From WTJO01 sp965660165 (GTDB lineage Bacteria > Pseudomonadota > Alphaproteobacteria > Puniceispirillales > Puniceispirillaceae), in assembly GCA_965660165.1 (NCBI GenBank), contig CBFHYU010000009.1, positions 4,637 to 68,636 of the forward strand: 64,000 nt of DNA, read 5' to 3'. The position numbers and the translations under genes were made by a program. How positions within the stretch are numbered: the stretch's first letter is position 1; each line of letters begins with the position of its first letter. Below, in pieces: positions 1 to 8,092 of the stretch. The notes under the pieces were generated by a model. That model did no database searches. It had not been told where the DNA came from and saw only the letters and a program-made list of their open reading frames with translations.

Positions 1-24
1 GACCATCTTATTCAAACAAGAAAA

Positions 25-52
25 GGGCAGCTATTATGCTGCCCTTTTTTTT
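25..52. terminator. Bidirectional rho-independent terminator
   Basis: A 7-bp perfect stem (GGGCAGC at 25-31, GCTGCCC at 38-44) with a 6-nt loop is followed by eight T on the plus strand (45-52) and by TTTTC on the minus strand. It should end the minus-strand sox transcript just after soxB and also any plus-strand gene entering from the left. Confidence 0.85.
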
Positions 53-95
53 GTCTGGCATAAGGCTATCAAAAAGGGGGAATCAAAACGGGATA

Positions 96-1787
96 TTACA
101 TGCCTGTTATGCGAACAGCTGTATCTCCTGATGGTGTGATCAGCTGTTTGCGGGTGATGTAATTTTCCATCAGATCATAAATCGCAGGCCCGTCTACTTC
201 TTGTGAAACAGAGGCCCAGCCGCCAACACTATAGCGCTTCGTTGGCTCAATGGGCGCGCCTGTGCTGCTCAATGTCATATTTTGGATGCGGCTTCCCATC
301 TGTGCTTTAGGCGCGCAGCTATATGACATTCCCCCCACACGCACCATATCGCCCCCTTGCTGATAATAGGGGTCTGTATTAAACAGATTATCGCATACAT
401 CCTCAAGCATGATCTTAAGTTGCTCACCTGTCATTTCTGTCCGATAAACGGCCGGATAATTCATCGAAGTCTGGGTATAAAGGTCATCTATGGTAATAGG
501 CGATCCAGGCAATAATGTGGTGCCCCATCTGAATCCTGGACTTAGGGCAATTTCAACATCTCGCTCTTCACGAATCGCATCACAAATCACATCATCCCAC
601 GTGCCATTAAAATTACCACGCCGATACAGCAAGCTACCTGCTTGCCCGATGATACGATTACATTCAGCCTCATAGGGTGCGCGTAACGTCTTTATCAGAT
701 TTGCCATCTCAGTATCAGCAGTGATCACATCTGAAAAAACTGGGATTAGCGTTGAATTGGCATCTACTACACGTCCATTTTCTACTTTCAAATCAACACG
801 GCCAAGATATTTGCCATGAGAACCAGATGACAGAACAAGTGTTTGCCCTATTCGAATAGCTTTTGGCACAGCATCATGAGTATGACCTGTTAAGATAACA
901 TCAATGCCTGAAATTTCAGCCGCTAGCTTCTGGTCAACATCAAAGCCATTATGTGACAGCAATACCACAATTTCAGCGCCATTATCTCGTGCCTCATCAA
1001 CATTATTCTGAATTTCTTCAGGACGTATGCCAAAGGACCAGCCTTCTACCATATAGCTAGGGTTAGCGATCGGAGTATAAGGGAAGTGCTGGCCGATAAC
1101 AGCCACTGAAACGCCGCCTTTTTCAAAATAGGCTGTGCTGTCAAATACGCGCTCTTCCCATTCTGTATCGAAACAATTTGAGCCTAAGAACGGATAGCCC
1201 ATTTCCTCGATTAGCGCGTTAACACGGTCTTTACCAAAGGTAAATTCCCAATGCCCTACCATGGCATCAGGCGCAAGCGCTTTCATTGCTTGCACCATAT
1301 CGGCGCCTTGTGTTTTCAGTGAGGTATATGAGCCTTGCCACGTATCGCCCCCATCAAGCAGCAACACCTTATCATCCCCTCTTTCTGCGCGTATCGCTTT
1401 AATCAGCGTGGCAGTGCGGTCAAGCCCGCCAAGCTTGCCATAGGCGCGTGCCAAAGTGACATAGTCAACCATAGTATGCGCATAGGCATATTCAGAGCCT
1501 TCAGGAATGTTGAAATGGCGCAAAAAGGCCTTGCCAACTAGGTGAGGTGGGATGCCCTCAAACGCGCCAACCCCAAAATTTTCAGAAGGCGGCCTGAAAT
1601 AAACAGGCTTTAGCTGGCCATGCATATCTGTGAGATGAAGCAAGGTTACCTGACCTTTGGCGTCAAATTTCAATAAATCATCTTGGGTAAGGCGTTGCTG
1701 AGCAGCAGCTCTGGCAAAAGATGTTGACGTGCCGAAATAAGCCGCGCTCACGCCAGCCATTTGCAGAAATTCGCGACGTGAACGCAT
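96..1787 (-). CDS. soxB: SoxB thiosulfohydrolase (dimanganese)
   Basis: This is the periplasmic hydrolase of the Sox pathway, which releases sulfate from the sulfonate group carried on SoxY. The 563-residue length is normal for SoxB. A calcineurin-like metallophosphoesterase domain shows the metal-ligand blocks HLTDMHGQL, LLDGGDTWQG, LLSHNG and TGHTHD. The GHWEFTFG block, in place of GNHEFD of 5'-nucleotidases, is diagnostic of SoxB. A 5'-nucleotidase C-terminal domain follows. The N-terminus has paired arginines and a short hydrophobic stretch ending in Ala (SRREFLQMAGVSAAYF), consistent with Tat export. AGGAGA stands before the ATG. It is the last gene of the sox operon. Confidence 0.96.
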   Translation of the reverse strand: MRSRREFLQMAGVSAAYFGTSTSFARAAAQQRLTQDDLLKFDAKGQVTLLHLTDMHGQLKPVYFRPPSENFGVGAFEGIPPHLVGKAFLRHFNIPEGSEYAYAHTMVDYVTLARAYGKLGGLDRTATLIKAIRAERGDDKVLLLDGGDTWQGSYTSLKTQGADMVQAMKALAPDAMVGHWEFTFGKDRVNALIEEMGYPFLGSNCFDTEWEERVFDSTAYFEKGGVSVAVIGQHFPYTPIANPSYMVEGWSFGIRPEEIQNNVDEARDNGAEIVVLLSHNGFDVDQKLAAEISGIDVILTGHTHDAVPKAIRIGQTLVLSSGSHGKYLGRVDLKVENGRVVDANSTLIPVFSDVITADTEMANLIKTLRAPYEAECNRIIGQAGSLLYRRGNFNGTWDDVICDAIREERDVEIALSPGFRWGTTLLPGSPITIDDLYTQTSMNYPAVYRTEMTGEQLKIMLEDVCDNLFNTDPYYQQGGDMVRVGGMSYSCAPKAQMGSRIQNMTLSSTGAPIEPTKRYSVGGWASVSQEVDGPAIYDLMENYITRKQLITPSGDTAVRITGM

Positions 1788-1831
1788 ATATAGTCTCCTA
1801 GCCTTTTAGGTTTTCAGGCGCTATCAATGCG

Positions 1832-2194
1832 CTATTGCAAAGAGTCAAAATAGGCGATGATATTCTGGCGATCCTGTTCTTTTTTAAGACCAGCAAAGGC
1901 CATCTTTGTGCCTTTCAGATATTTTTTGGGGTTTGTCAAATAGCCATCTAATGTCTCAGCATTCCAAATAATGCCGCTGTCTTTGATGGCCTTTGAATAT
2001 TTCTTATAGCTTTCGACTGACCCTGCCTCACGTCCGATAAGGCCAACCAGATGTGGGCCTGTCTTATTTTTCTCTGCATCAACTACATGACAGGATTTAC
2101 ATTTTTTAAAGATTTTTTCGCCTTTGGCAGCGTCACCTGCATGCGCAGATACGCCAGTCATTAGCATGGAAGCCAGAATTAGCACAAACCGCAT
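1832..2194 (-). CDS. Class I c-type cytochrome of the sox cluster
   Basis: A small (120-residue) periplasmic monoheme cytochrome. It has a signal peptide ending near Ala19, a heme-binding CKSCH at residues 32-36 and a likely axial Met98 in GTKMAF, the arrangement of the cytochrome c2/c550 family. It lies between soxD and soxB in the same orientation and is probably the electron acceptor for the Sox enzymes, passing electrons to the terminal oxidase. That role is inferred from position. It could equally be a general cytochrome c2 recruited to the operon. Confidence 0.88.
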   Translation of the reverse strand: MRFVLILASMLMTGVSAHAGDAAKGEKIFKKCKSCHVVDAEKNKTGPHLVGLIGREAGSVESYKKYSKAIKDSGIIWNAETLDGYLTNPKKYLKGTKMAFAGLKKEQDRQNIIAYFDSLQ

Positions 2195-2206
2195 GATAAA
2201 CTCCTC

Positions 2207-2866
2207 TTAATTCTCATCTTCTGGTGTTACATCAATATCGCGTGCCCGGCCAATGACGGTTAATGGCACCGTGCAGTTTTTCATGCATGGCTCGCCTGAG
2301 GCAAGTTGCGCATCAGGGCGTGGGTCAGGTAGCATAAATCCATCACGATTTGGCATTTCAATAGTGCCAATATTCTCGTGGCTAACCTCAAATTCATCAT
2401 CAATTATGTCATTCATATATAACAGATAGGCCACAATTTGATATGTCTCATCTGTTGTCAGGCTTTGTGCCTCGCCAAACGGCATAGCGCGATAAATATA
2501 ATCATACATGGTAGATGCATAAGGCCAATAACTGCCAGTCGTCTTCACAGGATCGTGGCTAACCAATGTTGCAGCGCCCCCTACTAACACAGGCCAATTA
2601 TCCACACCTTCACCAAAATCACCATGACAGGCAGCACAGCGCTCAGCATATACTTCTTCTCCGTCAAACGCATTGCCTGAGCCAATCGGCGCACCTAGAC
2701 CATCTGGTCTGACATCAATATCCCAGCCAGCCACCTCTTCAGCTGTTGCAATAGTGCCAAGATTAAAGGGACGCGCATCTGCCAATGCGTGTGTGATGCC
2801 AATGGCAGGTACCATCAAGGCGGCAGCAAAAACTGCGCCTGTTGCTGTTTTACCCAAGTCTAACAT
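2207..2866 (-). CDS. soxD: SoxD cytochrome subunit of sulfane dehydrogenase
   Basis: The electron-transferring subunit of periplasmic SoxCD, which oxidises the sulfane sulfur bound to SoxY. From the chosen ATG at 2866 (GGGAG eight bases upstream) it has 219 residues, a signal peptide ending around ALADA and one CAACH heme site at residues 77-81. The C-terminal part carries a CMKNC pair without a heme histidine. In-frame starts upstream (2881, 2905) are possible but have no good ribosome site. The start lies inside the end of soxC (17-bp overlap), indicating translational coupling. Well-studied SoxD proteins are diheme and longer; this is a short monoheme form. Confidence 0.9.
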   Translation of the reverse strand: MLDLGKTATGAVFAAALMVPAIGITHALADARPFNLGTIATAEEVAGWDIDVRPDGLGAPIGSGNAFDGEEVYAERCAACHGDFGEGVDNWPVLVGGAATLVSHDPVKTTGSYWPYASTMYDYIYRAMPFGEAQSLTTDETYQIVAYLLYMNDIIDDEFEVSHENIGTIEMPNRDGFMLPDPRPDAQLASGEPCMKNCTVPLTVIGRARDIDVTPEDEN

Positions 2867-4124
2867 TATCAACACTCCCATCCTTATTGACCATCCAAGT
2901 GGCAATTGAATTATTGTGATAAATGGAATTTAAGCCCCGTTCAGCTTGAAGCTGTTGAATGGTTGGCTGCACATAGCCAGTGTCATCTATGGCACGCGAC
3001 TGGATCAACATTTCTTCGCCCGTCCATTCAAATGGCAAGGTAAAGCGTGTCAGGCTTTTATCCAGAACAGGGCCATGCAATTCAGCCGTTTGCCAGTTCT
3101 GGCCGCCATCTAGTGAAACATCAACACGGGTAATTTTGCCGCGCCCAGACCAAGCAAGACCTTTTAATAGCTGTGTGCCTTTATGCATGATGGCTTTTTC
3201 AGGGCACGGAGAGGTAACAACAGATTTTGCATCCATCACCCACGTAAACATACGTGCTTTGCCATCTTCCATCAGGTCAGTATATTTAGATGTTTCTTCG
3301 CGTGCCATGTATGGCATATCACCAAATTCAAGGCGGCGTATCCATTTTACCCACATATTGCCTTCCCAGCCAGGCACCACAAGACGGGCGGGGTAGCCTT
3401 GTTCAGGACGCAATGCTTCACCATTCATAGCAAAGGCAATCATGCAATCATCTAGCATTTTATCAATCGGGATAGACCTGTTCATACCAGCAGAATCACT
3501 GCCTTCAGCAAGAACCCATTTGGCTGTTGGTTTGATGCCTGCTTCGCGGCAGATATCAGACAGGCGTACCCCTGTATATTGCACATTATGCACCATGCCA
3601 AAGGTGAACTGACAGCCATTTAGCTGAGCGCCACGCCATTCCATGCCGCCATTAGCCGCACATTCCAGAAAATAGAATTTATTGGTTTGCGGAAATCGCT
3701 TCAAATCATCAAGCGTAAAAATAAGCTCGCGGTCAACCAGACCATTGATCATCAGGCGATAATCAGCAGGGTTGATATCTGGCACGCCGCCATGATGACG
3801 CTCAAAACACAGCCCATTAGGTGTTACAAAGCCTTCTAGCTCGTGAAGTGGTGTGAAATTAACAGAAGATTCTGTGCTGGCTGTTAACCATTCTACATTA
3901 CGGCGTACCACATGCGCTTCATATTCAGAGGGCATTCCATAGGGGTTAGCATCCACGCCTGTACCCAGATAGGGCGTCCATTCTGGCACATTAGGCGGCA
4001 AATTCTCAGGGTTTGCGGCGCCAGCAGTTGCGGTTTTCAGTGCTGTAGTAGCCCCAAGCGCTGCGGCACTGCCTAGCAATGCACGGCGTGAGATTGACAA
4101 TTCATGCTTATTTTTATCGCTCAT
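2850..4124 (-). CDS. soxC: SoxC molybdenum subunit of sulfane dehydrogenase
   Basis: A sulfite-oxidase-family molybdoprotein of 424 residues working with SoxD in the periplasm. The start at 4124 is chosen over 4148 because GGGGGGAGG precedes it and the protein then opens with a Tat signal (SRRALLGSAAALGA). The block FLECAANGGMEW contains the molybdenum-ligand cysteine, and a C-terminal Mo-co dimerisation domain follows (residues ~290-410, including WSGRGKITRVDVSLDGG). The gene sits between soxZ and soxD. Its ribosome site, a run of six G, is unusually strong. Confidence 0.95.
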   Translation of the reverse strand: MSDKNKHELSISRRALLGSAAALGATTALKTATAGAANPENLPPNVPEWTPYLGTGVDANPYGMPSEYEAHVVRRNVEWLTASTESSVNFTPLHELEGFVTPNGLCFERHHGGVPDINPADYRLMINGLVDRELIFTLDDLKRFPQTNKFYFLECAANGGMEWRGAQLNGCQFTFGMVHNVQYTGVRLSDICREAGIKPTAKWVLAEGSDSAGMNRSIPIDKMLDDCMIAFAMNGEALRPEQGYPARLVVPGWEGNMWVKWIRRLEFGDMPYMAREETSKYTDLMEDGKARMFTWVMDAKSVVTSPCPEKAIMHKGTQLLKGLAWSGRGKITRVDVSLDGGQNWQTAELHGPVLDKSLTRFTLPFEWTGEEMLIQSRAIDDTGYVQPTIQQLQAERGLNSIYHNNSIATWMVNKDGSVDNVRLG

Positions 4125-4192
4125 AGTTTCCTCCCCCCGAAACCACATATCTCAAACAACCAAAGGGCTGATAGCTGGTTTGGTATTAGCGT

Positions 4193-4519
4193 CTATGCAA
4201 TGTTAATTTTTTTCGATGCGGTATATTGTTGTCCGCCATCTTCTGTCCACACAAAATCAAATTTTCCAGCTTCAGTAACCTTAAACGGGAAGATCAGAAA
4301 CGGGTTTGATGACACAGACGGCTTTAGATCCATCGTAAAAAATGGTGTGCCGTTAAAGCTGGCCTGAAACTTATTGATGATGTTGCGTGGTACGATATTA
4401 CCATCACCATCAATACCGCGTCCGCTATGCATTGGATGCGAGATCAATGTTTTGATTTCAATAACTTCATCAATAGCTGCTTGTTTAGGCACTTTTACGC
4501 GCGCTTTTACTTTTGACAT
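4193..4519 (-). CDS. soxZ: SoxZ sulfur-carrier complex subunit
   Basis: The partner of SoxY in the carrier complex on which thiosulfate sulfur is bound and processed. The 108-residue form starting MSKVKARV at 4519 is chosen because AAGGAG stands just upstream; the longer frame to 4549 overlaps soxY and is not needed. The sequence shows the SoxZ family pattern: no signal peptide, ISHPMHSGRG, and an immunoglobulin-like fold ending GGQQYTASKKI. SoxZ usually leaves the cell with SoxY through the Tat route. It follows soxY by 10 bp. Confidence 0.94.
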   Translation of the reverse strand: MSKVKARVKVPKQAAIDEVIEIKTLISHPMHSGRGIDGDGNIVPRNIINKFQASFNGTPFFTMDLKPSVSSNPFLIFPFKVTEAGKFDFVWTEDGGQQYTASKKINIA

Positions 4520-4529
4520 TTTTTTCTCC

Positions 4530-4994
4530 TTAACCGCCGCAACCGCCAATGGTCACTTTGACAGTGGTTTCAGCTTTGGCAAATGACCCATCATTTAACG
4601 CGGCCAGCACCATAACATTTTGTGTTTTCGATAACCGCATACGGGTTGTTGCCGAACAAACCCCCATAGCAGGTGTAAAATCAAACCGCGCTACATCAGG
4701 TTCAGGGTTGCCATCTGCCAGAATATATACAGTTGTGATGTGGTCTTCTGGTGTCATTGGACTATCAATCTCAAACGCAACCTTGACCTGGTTTCCATTT
4801 TCGGCAATGTCAGGCATATCCAAATAAATATCGATATCCCGCATTTCTGCGCCTGATGTGATATCAGCGATGCGCCCTGATACTGTTTGCGCACTGGCAA
4901 ACACAGATGATGGCATGGCGATGGTCACCGATGCGGCGCCTAACAGGCTCATAGCCTGACGGCGCGATATGGTTTTCATTTTTTGCAAAATCAT
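4530..4994 (-). CDS. soxY: SoxY sulfur-carrier protein
   Basis: The periplasmic carrier that holds sulfur intermediates on the cysteine of its flexible C-terminal tail. The protein ends TIGGCGG, the defining SoxY swinging arm, with the cysteine third from the end. The N-terminus has a Tat-type signal (ISRRQAMSLLGAASV) cut near SSVFA. The start at 4994 gives 154 residues; an internal ATG at 4979 gives 149 and is also possible, neither having a strong ribosome site. It is the first structural gene after a ~185-bp gap carrying a candidate operator, so it probably has its own promoter. Confidence 0.94.
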   Translation of the reverse strand: MILQKMKTISRRQAMSLLGAASVTIAMPSSVFASAQTVSGRIADITSGAEMRDIDIYLDMPDIAENGNQVKVAFEIDSPMTPEDHITTVYILADGNPEPDVARFDFTPAMGVCSATTRMRLSKTQNVMVLAALNDGSFAKAETTVKVTIGGCGG

Positions 4995-5025
4995 TGATCT
5001 TATCCCAAATTTAGTGTGTGGAGAT

Positions 5026-5045
5026 ATATGTAGTTTTATACATAT
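5026..5045. promoter_or_regulatory. Candidate SoxR operator upstream of soxY
   Basis: A perfect 7-bp inverted repeat, ATATGTA (5026-5032) and TACATAT (5039-5045) with a 6-bp spacer, lies 32 bp upstream of the soxY start in an AT-rich intergenic region. The arm length and spacing suit an ArsR-family dimer, and a SoxR-like gene is 0.6 kb upstream. That SoxR binds here is inference. Confidence 0.4.
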
Positions 5046-5179
5046 GAAAAGCAGTGTTTTTACAAATTTGGTAAAAAACCGATATATTTATCCCCTCATT
5101 AGACAAAATATGCCCAATGTGAAGCGGTAAGGCAATCCTAACCGTCAAAACATTAAAAATTTTGCATATGATGGGATTA

Positions 5180-5581
5180 TTATTCTATGGGAAGATATTC
5201 AGATAATTGCCAATAAAACATCTCTGCATCTGAATAGCCTTGAATCCTGCCTATCTCTTGATTTGCTTCAAGAATGACAAAGGTAGGTGTCCCCACAATT
5301 TTGGGTTTCAAGAAGGGCATTTGTTGAGCTACATCGGCAAAATCAATCCGTCTCAATGGTGCTGCAACACCATAGGGCGTTTTATCATATAGATGTCCTA
5401 CATCTCGCTCCCATGCTGCGCAAAAGGGGCAGTGGTCTGACGTGACAAACAGTAATGCTTTGGGCTGTTCTGCCTGTGCGCTATCTATAGACGGCGTAAC
5501 GATAAGCAGTGACAGCATGGCGAACGCAATGCTGATAGTGAATGTTATATATCTTCGCTGGCAAAATAACGTCATCATCAT
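5180..5581 (-). CDS. soxS: SoxS-like periplasmic thioredoxin
   Basis: A 133-residue exported thioredoxin-fold protein. A long N-terminal hydrophobic segment (TISIAFAMLSLLIV) ends in a likely signal cleavage at AQA. The active site CPFC lies in SDHCPFCAAWERDVG, and the cis-proline loop is GTPTF. This short SoxS/SoxW-type thioredoxin keeps Sox carrier cysteines reduced in model organisms. The gene starts directly on the stop of soxR (TAA then three ATG codons), so the two are co-transcribed, matching the soxR-soxS order known in Paracoccus. Confidence 0.82.
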   Translation of the reverse strand: MMMTLFCQRRYITFTISIAFAMLSLLIVTPSIDSAQAEQPKALLFVTSDHCPFCAAWERDVGHLYDKTPYGVAAPLRRIDFADVAQQMPFLKPKIVGTPTFVILEANQEIGRIQGYSDAEMFYWQLSEYLPIE

Positions 5582-5959
5582 TTACATGATTTTCGCAAAA
5601 CCGCTTGCGCGTTTCTGACGTGGCAGTTCATCATCGAATAATAAATTTGTGTTGCGCATACTGACTCTCAAGATACGGCGCACCGCATCAGACCGAAGCG
5701 AATAAATGATATTTCTGGATTGGCGTTCAGTCTCTACAATATCTGAATTTCGCAGAACTGCTAGTTGCTGTGAGACGGCATATTGTCTTAATTCCAACAA
5801 TTCATGTAACTCGCCAACGCTATGGGGGCGTTTTAATAAATGTTTGCAGATTGTCAATCTGACAGGATGTGACAATGCATGGTATATACAAATCAGACGG
5901 CTAGTGGGTCGGTCTAGCTCAATATCTTCATTTTTTACGGCTTCGATTACGTCATCCAT
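5582..5959 (-). CDS. soxR: ArsR-family regulator, SoxR-like
   Basis: A 125-residue winged-helix repressor. Residues 20-95 form the ArsR HTH (SHPVRLTICKHLL, SVGELHELLELRQYAVSQQLAVLR). Position directly before soxS and the sox structural genes points to the sulfur-responsive SoxR/SqrR/BigR group. The two cysteines are at 24 and 38; Cys38 is near, but one residue off, the first conserved sensing cysteine, and no cysteine follows it, so the C-terminal partner used for the polysulfide bridge is missing. Sensing must therefore differ from the studied proteins, or it answers another ligand. Family certain; role inferred. Confidence 0.78.
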   Translation of the reverse strand: MDDVIEAVKNEDIELDRPTSRLICIYHALSHPVRLTICKHLLKRPHSVGELHELLELRQYAVSQQLAVLRNSDIVETERQSRNIIYSLRSDAVRRILRVSMRNTNLLFDDELPRQKRASGFAKIM

Positions 5960-5972
5960 GATGCTTGCGATG

Positions 5973-6632
5973 CTATTTGGCTGCCTTTTCTAAAATTCGC
6001 TTCAGCCATCCTGAAGGTTTTTCAAGTAATGGGTCAAGGGGTGTTTCTATCAGTTTTTCATCAGGCAACCAATTGGCAGGTGTTGCCACTTCATTTTCAA
6101 ATGTTGCTAGCAAAGCCTTTTGCACGCGTAATAATTCAGGAATAGACCTGCCAATTTGCATCGGATAATGGATAACAGCTTGAACAATTTGATTCGGATC
6201 AATGAACAGGCAGGCACGGACAGTTGAGGTATTGTCACTTTGTGAATCTATCATGCCATATGCTTTTGATATCGCCATAGAGCTATCTTCAATCACTGGA
6301 AAGTCAATCTGTTGAGCAAAATGAGTCTCAATCCACTCTATCCAATTAAAATGGCTATAGACGCTATCCACAGATAAGCCGATCAATTCTGTGCCAAGCG
6401 CGTCAAATTCCTGTTTATGCTTTGCTAGACTAATAAATTCAGTTGTGCAGACAGGTGTGAAATCCGCAGGATGACAGAATAACAGCACCCAGCTACCCTC
6501 ATAAGAGCTAAGATCCAACATACCTTTGGTCGAGTGCGCAACAAATTGCGGGGCTGGCCTGCCAACTAGCGAGCTAGAGACTGTTTCTGAGTGTGTATTT
6601 TGCATCTGTATGTCTAATGTTAATCTGCTCAT
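5973..6632 (-). CDS. Peroxiredoxin (AhpC/Prx6-like)
   Basis: A thioredoxin-fold peroxidase reducing peroxides through the cysteine in PADFTPVCTTEF, the peroxidatic site of the AhpC-TSA/Prx6 type. The C-terminal dimerisation region contains DPNQIVQAVIHYPMQIGRS and LPDEK, close to the 1-Cys Prx6 pattern. The 219-residue length is normal. A second in-frame ATG at 6605 is an equally possible start, as no clear ribosome site decides. It heads the minus-strand run into soxR (14-bp gap), suggesting protection from oxidants during sulfur oxidation. It has no signal peptide, so it is cytoplasmic. Confidence 0.86.
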   Translation of the reverse strand: MSRLTLDIQMQNTHSETVSSSLVGRPAPQFVAHSTKGMLDLSSYEGSWVLLFCHPADFTPVCTTEFISLAKHKQEFDALGTELIGLSVDSVYSHFNWIEWIETHFAQQIDFPVIEDSSMAISKAYGMIDSQSDNTSTVRACLFIDPNQIVQAVIHYPMQIGRSIPELLRVQKALLATFENEVATPANWLPDEKLIETPLDPLLEKPSGWLKRILEKAAK

Positions 6633-6865
6633 TTTTCGAAAGGAAGCTGTTAGAATTTATAAACCAAAATTCAGCGAAAGACGAATCAGTTTCTATATCA
6701 TCTCACTAAATGCTGATGCTGAGTTTTTGAGGTATTACTCCAAAACTAAAGACTGGTTCACCTGGTGAACTATACAGTTGGAAAAAATACTTAATCGCTG
6801 CACCCTCACTATATGACAATCATTCACTAGCTCTGTTAGGGCTAGCTAGTTGGGGGAACGATAAG

Positions 6866-8047
6866 ATGGTGACGCTGTTTTTTTGCGCAGCTGCAGGGTT
6901 GATTCTTGCCGAATTGATAAAAGGGTTGAGCGCCAATGGCACGCCGCCGATATTGCAGTCTTTTTCATGGCAGATAGATTTGGCCTATTTCATGTGGTCA
7001 CATATTGCCAAAATCCGAATTGGGTTGCTGATTATTATTGCGGCTATTGCTAGCCAGCTTGACATCGCAAATCCACCAGCCTTTATCGCAGGGCTGTTAC
7101 TGTGCCTTGCGTTATGGGGCGGAATTTACTGGCTGTTTAATAAGTTCTGGATTGGCAAATATAAATTTCTGCCTATCACGCAAAAAACCTTTGCGACTGC
7201 CAAAGATAACGTGCTTGACCTGAATCTGCCTGTGATTGGTGTTGATATCAATGGTGAGCAAAAAGCCTATCCTGCAAATTTGTTATTTTATCATCATCAG
7301 CTAGGTGATGTGGTGGGCGGTAAGCCCATTTTGGCTACCTATTGCGGTATGTGCCGAAGTGGGCGGGTATATGATATTGACTGGGAAGAGGGTATTCCTG
7401 AATTTCAGCTTGTCGGCGCAATTTCCTATAATGCGGTGTTGCGTGATAGCCTGACCAATAGCTGGTGGCGACAAGAAACAGGTGAAGCGGCAAAAGGTGC
7501 GCGTCAAGGCAGTCAGCTTGAAGATATCTATTTTGAGCAAATGTCATTGAAAAACTGGCTGGCCAAACATCCTAAATCTTTGGTGTTGCAATATGACCCT
7601 ATCTTCTCTCAGAAATATAATTTCTTTGCCAAATTGCTTCAATATGAAGCCTCTTTACCAGCCTGGCATCTGCAAAAAACGCCGCCTATGGTAGTTGGGG
7701 TTGAGCTTGATGGTCGTGCAAAAGCATATGATTTGCAAGAGCTTCAGAAACAAAAGCTTATTCAGGATAAGGTAGGCGGCAAGCCAATTATCGTTGTGAG
7801 TGATGATGATGGCCAGTCTGCCTTTGTCTATGATTGTGCGGTTGGCAAGACTGAGCTAAATTTCACCCTTAAAGGCGATAAGATCACAGATAGTGAGACT
7901 GGTTCAGTGTGGAATCATCTAGGCGAATGTATCAAAGGCACACATAAAGGCAAAACATTGCAACAGCTACAAAGCTATCAGCAATTTGTCAGAGCATGGA
8001 TTATTTTTCATCCTGAAACAGAGTTTTATCACGGCAATGCGGTATGA
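6866..8047 (+). CDS. DUF3179 membrane-anchored protein
   Basis: A 393-residue protein with three predicted N-terminal membrane segments (about residues 1-20, 50-65 and 72-92) followed by a DUF3179 domain. The domain is recognised from DINGEQKAYPANLLFYHHQLGD, TYCGMCRSGRVYD with its CxxC pair, and NAVLRDSLTNSWWRQETGEA. The function of DUF3179 is unknown; the cysteine pair suggests metal or redox chemistry. It is divergent from the peroxiredoxin, has GGGGGAA before the ATG, and is followed 45 bp later by the sulfatase. Whether it belongs to that operon is not clear. Confidence 0.8.
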   Translation: MVTLFFCAAAGLILAELIKGLSANGTPPILQSFSWQIDLAYFMWSHIAKIRIGLLIIIAAIASQLDIANPPAFIAGLLLCLALWGGIYWLFNKFWIGKYKFLPITQKTFATAKDNVLDLNLPVIGVDINGEQKAYPANLLFYHHQLGDVVGGKPILATYCGMCRSGRVYDIDWEEGIPEFQLVGAISYNAVLRDSLTNSWWRQETGEAAKGARQGSQLEDIYFEQMSLKNWLAKHPKSLVLQYDPIFSQKYNFFAKLLQYEASLPAWHLQKTPPMVVGVELDGRAKAYDLQELQKQKLIQDKVGGKPIIVVSDDDGQSAFVYDCAVGKTELNFTLKGDKITDSETGSVWNHLGECIKGTHKGKTLQQLQSYQQFVRAWIIFHPETEFYHGNAV

Positions 8048-8092
8048 TCCTCTCAGTAAATAGGGGCAGATAGATAAGAGGGAAATGGATTC

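Noticed and set aside
2980..3455. Plus-strand frames of 90 to 138 codons inside soxC.
   Set aside because: SoxC is certain from its cofactor motif and operon position, and these frames show no domain or start signal.
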